The notes beneath the pieces were generated by a model that saw only the letters and a program-made list of their open reading frames with translations, did no database searches and was not told the DNA's origin. This document shows, one piece after another, positions 59,824-64,000 of a stretch of DNA of 64,000 nt. The position numbers and the translations under genes were made by a program. The DNA comes from Sisyra terminalis (lineage: Eukaryota; Arthropoda; Insecta; Neuroptera; Sisyridae): assembly GCA_958496175.1 (NCBI GenBank), contig OY292280.1, forward strand, positions 11,656,001 to 11,720,000, in the 5' to 3' direction. Position 1 is the stretch's first letter. Each line of letters opens with the position of its first letter.

Positions 59824-61242
59824 CGGTCAGCTTCTTCTGGAACGAAAAAATCAATAAGAAAAATATTTAGAGGTCTCAAAAGTACAGCTACTTACCAATC
59901 ATTTATCTCCCAAAATGAAGATACTTTTTTCAGCGCAAAAAAAATTTCTTTGTCCTTAGGTTCTTGGTAATTTGGATCTGTAAAAAAATATATTATTATT
60001 AATTAAACAAATTATACTTTCTAGCTACATTAACATGTAATAATTCTGCTCATTTAAGACTGAATCCTTTTTAACGAAATTGCTTAAATCAGCTCCCCAT
60101 GAGAAGGATTTACAAATACAACCATGGTCGTATGATTTTGGTCACTGTTATGCCTATTTGGATGATCAAAACTTGGTCTATTATTATGGTCCTGTTTATC
60201 CCGTGATGTCAAGACTTATGGATTGAGATATTCTTCTGATATTCACAATACTTAAGCTGTACTCCCAATGACTTATATTTACAGATGATTTGATTAAATT
60301 CTTCTCAGCATGATTTCGTATTTAATATATTTCATTTTTGCCTTTCATTAGTCAGTTAAACGTAAAAAAATATCTACAAAATTAACAGAAAGTACCTTAT
60401 GTAAACATTGCGCCCATACCTACAATTTTACAATAAATATTACTGGTTCCACATTTATTTGGGTTGATTCTGATTTTATGAAGTTGAAATGCAACACTGA
60501 TCATCAATTCAAACAATCGTAACGTTAAAAATTAAATTTATTTTGATAAAGTAAAGTCAATTATAAAATAATAACTTTTAAAAATTAGCTGTCAAATTGA
60601 TATGACACGTCGCTCAATCTATGCTAGAACGTGTGAACTCTTACATGTATTGTCAATTGAACCAACTTAAGTTTTTAGTGCCACCTGTGAGTCAGGAGGA
60701 TGTACTCATAGCTTCCAACAAAATTCGAAACACATTTTAGCGTTGTCTTAATTCAAAATACTAAACAATCCGAATTGTCAACAAATAACTATTGTTTGAA
60801 AAAGTTAATAACTTAAAAATTGAATTAAGAACTTACTTCTGTTGATTTTTCACACATTAGAGATGAAATTAAAAGCATGGAAACAGCTTAAAATTGAATA
60901 AACTTCAAATGCAAAAATGTCAAAAAACATTGAATTTTATCGATGGTAACACTTTTTAAATTTCGGCGGAATTAGCTGAAAATATATAAAACAATTTATA
61001 AGAGAGGATCTTGTCTTTGTGTTTATATCATAATATTGTGATTTCTTTTTTTATCAAAAATTTCTTTGGTTGCAAAATAAATAACTTTTAAATGATTTTA
61101 ATTAAATTTTATTGTTTTTTTTTTATATTTACCAATGCATATTATATAAATGTAAGGGACAAAAATAGTCATAAAATATTACAAGGATTATTTAATTTCA
61201 CATTTTGAAGAAATGCCAGTCTACTGGCAAATAAATGATCGC

Positions 61243-61835
61243 TTAACGTCCTTTGTAGAAATCATAAAAGCGGACATCTTGAATTTTTTCGATCAGTTTG
61301 GGATCGGGTAAATCGCTTTCACGTAGAATTTCCTCGGTGGTTGTGGAATACAAATATGGAAATTTATTTTTAAGTATCATGAACTGAACTAAATTGTTTT
61401 CTCCGGGTTCGGGATCTTTCTCTTCCAATTGTTTTTTATGCTTTTTATGCCTGTGACGTCTCCGGAATGTTCGATCGGCATCAACTTCATTTTCGTCCAA
61501 ATTTGTTCTGGATTTTTGACCACAACAAGCGATAGTTTGACCTTTTCCCATGGAATATTCTGGATCATTTAGCATTGTAGTATTGATTCCCATTCCAATT
61601 CTGGAAGCAGTTGCTGGTTGACTTTTTGCGTTTGCTGGAATGGAGTTCGGTTTGAAAATTTTGGTCAAACTCGGCAATGGGGAATCCAGTTCTCCATTAT
61701 CATCCAATTTTCCACCGTTAACCTTAAGACGTTTCGTTTAGTAATCGGAAAAAAATTAATATTAAATATATAGTTTTTACTTACCCAAAAAGGAGCACTA
61801 ACCACTAACGCCAATACTAATACTGAGATTTTCAT
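61243..61835 (-). CDS. Predicted secreted protein, 176 residues (right copy)
   Basis: Mirror of the 52297-52888 gene: exon 1 61835-61785 and exon 2 61722-61243, same intron phase. The donor is identical. The acceptor reads CTTAAG|GTTAAC where the left copy has TTTAG, so splicing efficiency could differ. Exon 2 differs from the left copy by only two substitutions that I can see (a Ser codon TCA to TCC and a Pro codon CCA to CCG), both silent, so the predicted protein is identical. Non-coding DNA in the arms shows more substitutions and indels. The two genes are convergent, both reading toward the centre of the palindrome. Confidence 0.8.
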
Positions 61836-61919
61836 GATTTATTATTTCAGAACACACGAACCAATGATTTTTCATCAAAAGTTGGTAAATGAATGAACAA
61901 ATTGAATTATTTTCTTGTG

Positions 61920-61927
61920 CTTTTATA
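61920..61927 (-). promoter_or_regulatory. TATA box of right secreted-protein gene
   Basis: TATAAAAG on the - strand at the mirrored position, 85-92 bases upstream of the ATG at 61835. Confidence 0.65.
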
Positions 61928-62470
61928 CTTTTTGTACCAAGGATCAAACAAAGACAATTTTATCTTTAATTAACTTAAAATATTAACCACAACGAATAGA
62001 TTAGATACTCTAGAAAGTTTAATTACTAAATTCATTTTTTGGATAATTCTTACCGATAATGGACAACTAATGAATAAATTTGACATCTTTGCTTTTATCA
62101 TTTATGCCTTGATAATTGCTAGATGTAATGAAAATTTTTCCCACAACTTAATTGCATTACTTTCCTGGAATTCATATAATTTAATGATAAATCTATCAAA
62201 TATGCAACAATCACTAAAGTATTTCTTCATTTTTGTAGATTAAAAAAAATATTAACATTTATCATCCAATTTGGCTTGGTTAGAAAAATATCAAAAATCA
62301 CTTAAATAAATTAAAATTAAAAAACCTTTCAGCTATTCTCAGGACTGATATATTTTATTGGAGAGAATAATAATCAGAAACAACTATTGGTAATTCCCAA
62401 TGAAATTAATTAAATTAAGTGCTATTTTAATTAATCAGTTGCTCTCTGGATAATGATTACAAATTTTTGC

Positions 62471-62478
62471 TATAAATA
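62471..62478 (+). promoter_or_regulatory. TATA box outside the right arm
   Basis: TATAAATA, 79 bases before the ATG at 62550. GTTGTCAAAG about 25-30 bases on could hold the start site. In the left arm the matching position reads TTGTTGCAAAAAT-like on the other strand and is not a TATA box. Confidence 0.5.
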
Positions 62479-62549
62479 CGATACTTTGTAGTTTTTTTGT
62501 CGTTGTCAAAGTTTTGTTTTACAAAATTTGTAATTTCCAAAGAGCAAAA

Positions 62550-62897
62550 ATGAAGTTATTATGGAAGTTTACTGTGTCTCATATTTTGACTACAATAGTA
62601 AGTTTATTTCGGTTATCCCCTGACTTTCCATGACCAATACCTAAGTTCCTCTTTTTCCCAATTACAAAAATATGAATTATGTTCTTTATGCATAAATGAT
62701 TTAGAATTATTTTTGTCCCTTTGTAATTTATTTTGATTTGCGTAACTCAGTTGTTTACATTTTTAATTCGCTAAATGGGGAATTTTATATTGTTTATTAC
62801 TCAACTGATTTATAGATTACTTTTTCAGTCATTATGTAATACGAGAAATTCACCAATGAAACAAAACCAAAACTTTAATTCTGGGGATGGGTTTTAG
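62550..62897 (+). CDS. Candidate small secreted peptide (38 residues, two exons)
   Basis: Exon 1 (62550-62597) encodes MKLLWKFTVSHILTTI and stops at a consensus donor (ACAATA|GTAAGT). The nearest good acceptor (TTACTTTTTCAG before 62829) opens a frame in phase 0 that starts SLCNTRNSP and ends NSGDGF with TAG at 62895-62897. The organisation (TATA box, about 50-base leader, hydrophobic first exon) resembles the neighbouring duplicated gene. The hydrophobic core is modest and has Lys and His inside. Other downstream acceptors (for example before 63103) are possible, so the second exon is uncertain. Confidence 0.3.
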
Positions 62898-64000
62898 GAG
62901 AAAACTTTTCTGGGGAAATTATTCAAATTCAAACCTAACAAGAAATAGTTTCATAGTCATTTTGTAAAGGATATAATTAACTAAAAGGATTCAACCAGAT
63001 GCAAAGATAATAAATTCGGCTCCCATATTATTAGTTGATGACTATCAGTGGACCACTTTAGTCATTTTTATGGTTCCTTTTCTTCTTTTTGTCAACCCAG
63101 GACATCTTCATCCTACGATCTCAATTTTGTGGTCTCGCTTTTATCTCAAGGGTTTAGTACTTAATTATTAGGATAGTTCCTTAACTTCTCCAGAAAATGT
63201 TCCCAGTGTTATTAAATTTTATTTCTCACCGTTGGTTTATCTGGGTCTTCTTAAATTTTGGTGTTGTTTCCATAGCAGGGAGCATTTGTTATTTGTCGAA
63301 ATGTTTTTTATTGGAATTTCAACGTTAGAAGCATTGATCCGGAGCTGGATACTATAGACCCAGATGAGTTTCAGTATAATCTTATAAAATGAAACTTGTT
63401 TCCCAGGATGATTTTTCCTTCAGCCAATAGATTTTCTTGTATATTTTTATTAGTTTTTTATATGAGTTGGTCATGTAGGCCACCTATTCTGATCCATGCC
63501 CAGATACTTGACAACGTCTGTTTTTGGCAGTTCTGCACATTTCATCACTATTGGGAGGCAAGTGCTTCTATGGGTTGTAAATGTAATGTAGACAAATTTA
63601 CTGGGGTTGATTTTTATTCATCATTTCCCACTCCATAGGGCTATTCCATCCCAGCAATTCTGGGGATTTTTCTGGCGTTTTTTCCGTCGCTACAATTACC
63701 ATGTCGTACGTAAATGTGACAAATACCAACCGTGTATAACAGTATAGCAGTGGACCCAATACGAGGATGATCTGGGGATCATCCACTTTAATAGGTCGTA
63801 AACTGATTAGAATACTGCAATTATCCTGCTAATATCCTACTGCCAAAAAAATCGGCTATTCCTAAACACCAATTTAGATTCAGGCTCAAATATTTCATTT
63901 CGGGGCAGATCCATGGAACTGCCAAATTCATATGAGATGCGCAAAAAAAAATCATTACTGCCCAGCTGCGTCATTAGATGTTTCTCAGGGGTTCAATAAA
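62898..64000. other. Right end of window, no firm gene
   Basis: An 80-codon frame at 63396-63638 begins at a non-convincing start and includes the Cys-rich text MGCKCNVDKF. Several acceptor-like sites exist (before 63103 and before 63479), so further exons of the 62550 candidate may lie here or beyond the window. No repeat family from elsewhere in the window was recognised. Confidence 0.3.

Larger units (their letters stand above)
57536..62485 (-). repeat. Right arm of large inverted duplication
   Basis: Reverse of the left arm, about 4.95 kb. It has one full tandem unit plus a truncated second unit (58810-59150), and an otherwise matching interior out to about ATTTTTGCTATAAATACGAT. The boundary falls within about 15 bases of a TATA box that begins the next candidate gene. 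Confidence 0.92.

Noticed and set aside
51645..62485. Palindrome as a pure assembly mirror artefact
   Set aside because: The arms differ by substitutions, a changed splice acceptor, a 333-bp insertion and tandem-unit number, which a mirrored contig would not show. Misjoined haplotypes remain possible.
63396..63638. 80-codon Cys-containing frame near the right end
   Set aside because: The start is not convincing, the N-terminus spans a probable acceptor site, and no family is recognised. It is mentioned only as possible downstream exon material.

Overview
The window is AT-rich, intron-containing nuclear DNA, almost certainly from an insect. The best-supported gene is a rotund/squeeze-type C2H2 zinc-finger transcription factor. 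Its introns are long and GT-AG bounded, and much of the rest is short non-autonomous repeats. No long transposase or reverse-transcriptase frame is present. The insect order cannot be fixed from sequence alone.

Layout. 1-21.9 kb: intergenic or upstream DNA with no convincing gene, full of foldback elements, tandem repeats and fragments. 21.9-47.3 kb (+): the zinc-finger gene in four coding exons (21919-22953, 26176-26235, 43404-43639, 46152-47316). They join in frame to about 831 residues with five complete C2H2 fingers. Intron 2 (17 kb) carries most of the repeats. 47.3-50.8 kb: AT-rich 3' UTR or downstream DNA plus a small inverted-repeat element. 51.6-62.5 kb: a large inverted duplication with arms of about 5.9 and 4.95 kb around a 25-bp spacer. 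Each arm holds one intact two-exon gene for the same 176-residue predicted secreted protein, with a TATA box, transcribed toward the centre of symmetry (left copy +, right copy -). The inner arms hold tandem 1.39-kb units with a tRNA-like (SINE) head and clustered TGACGTCA sites. 62.5-64 kb: a TATA box followed by a candidate small secreted-peptide gene just outside the right arm.

The zinc-finger gene is a developmental regulator by family. The duplicated secreted gene is unrecognised; its two copies differ only by synonymous changes in exon 2 while flanking DNA in the arms has diverged more.

The most unusual signal is a short hairpin motif, CTGANGAAG-stem-CGAAA-(N)ACG. It recurs in three otherwise different foldback repeat families with different but complementary stems, always in divergent pairs. 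It resembles a hammerhead-ribozyme core with one extra A.
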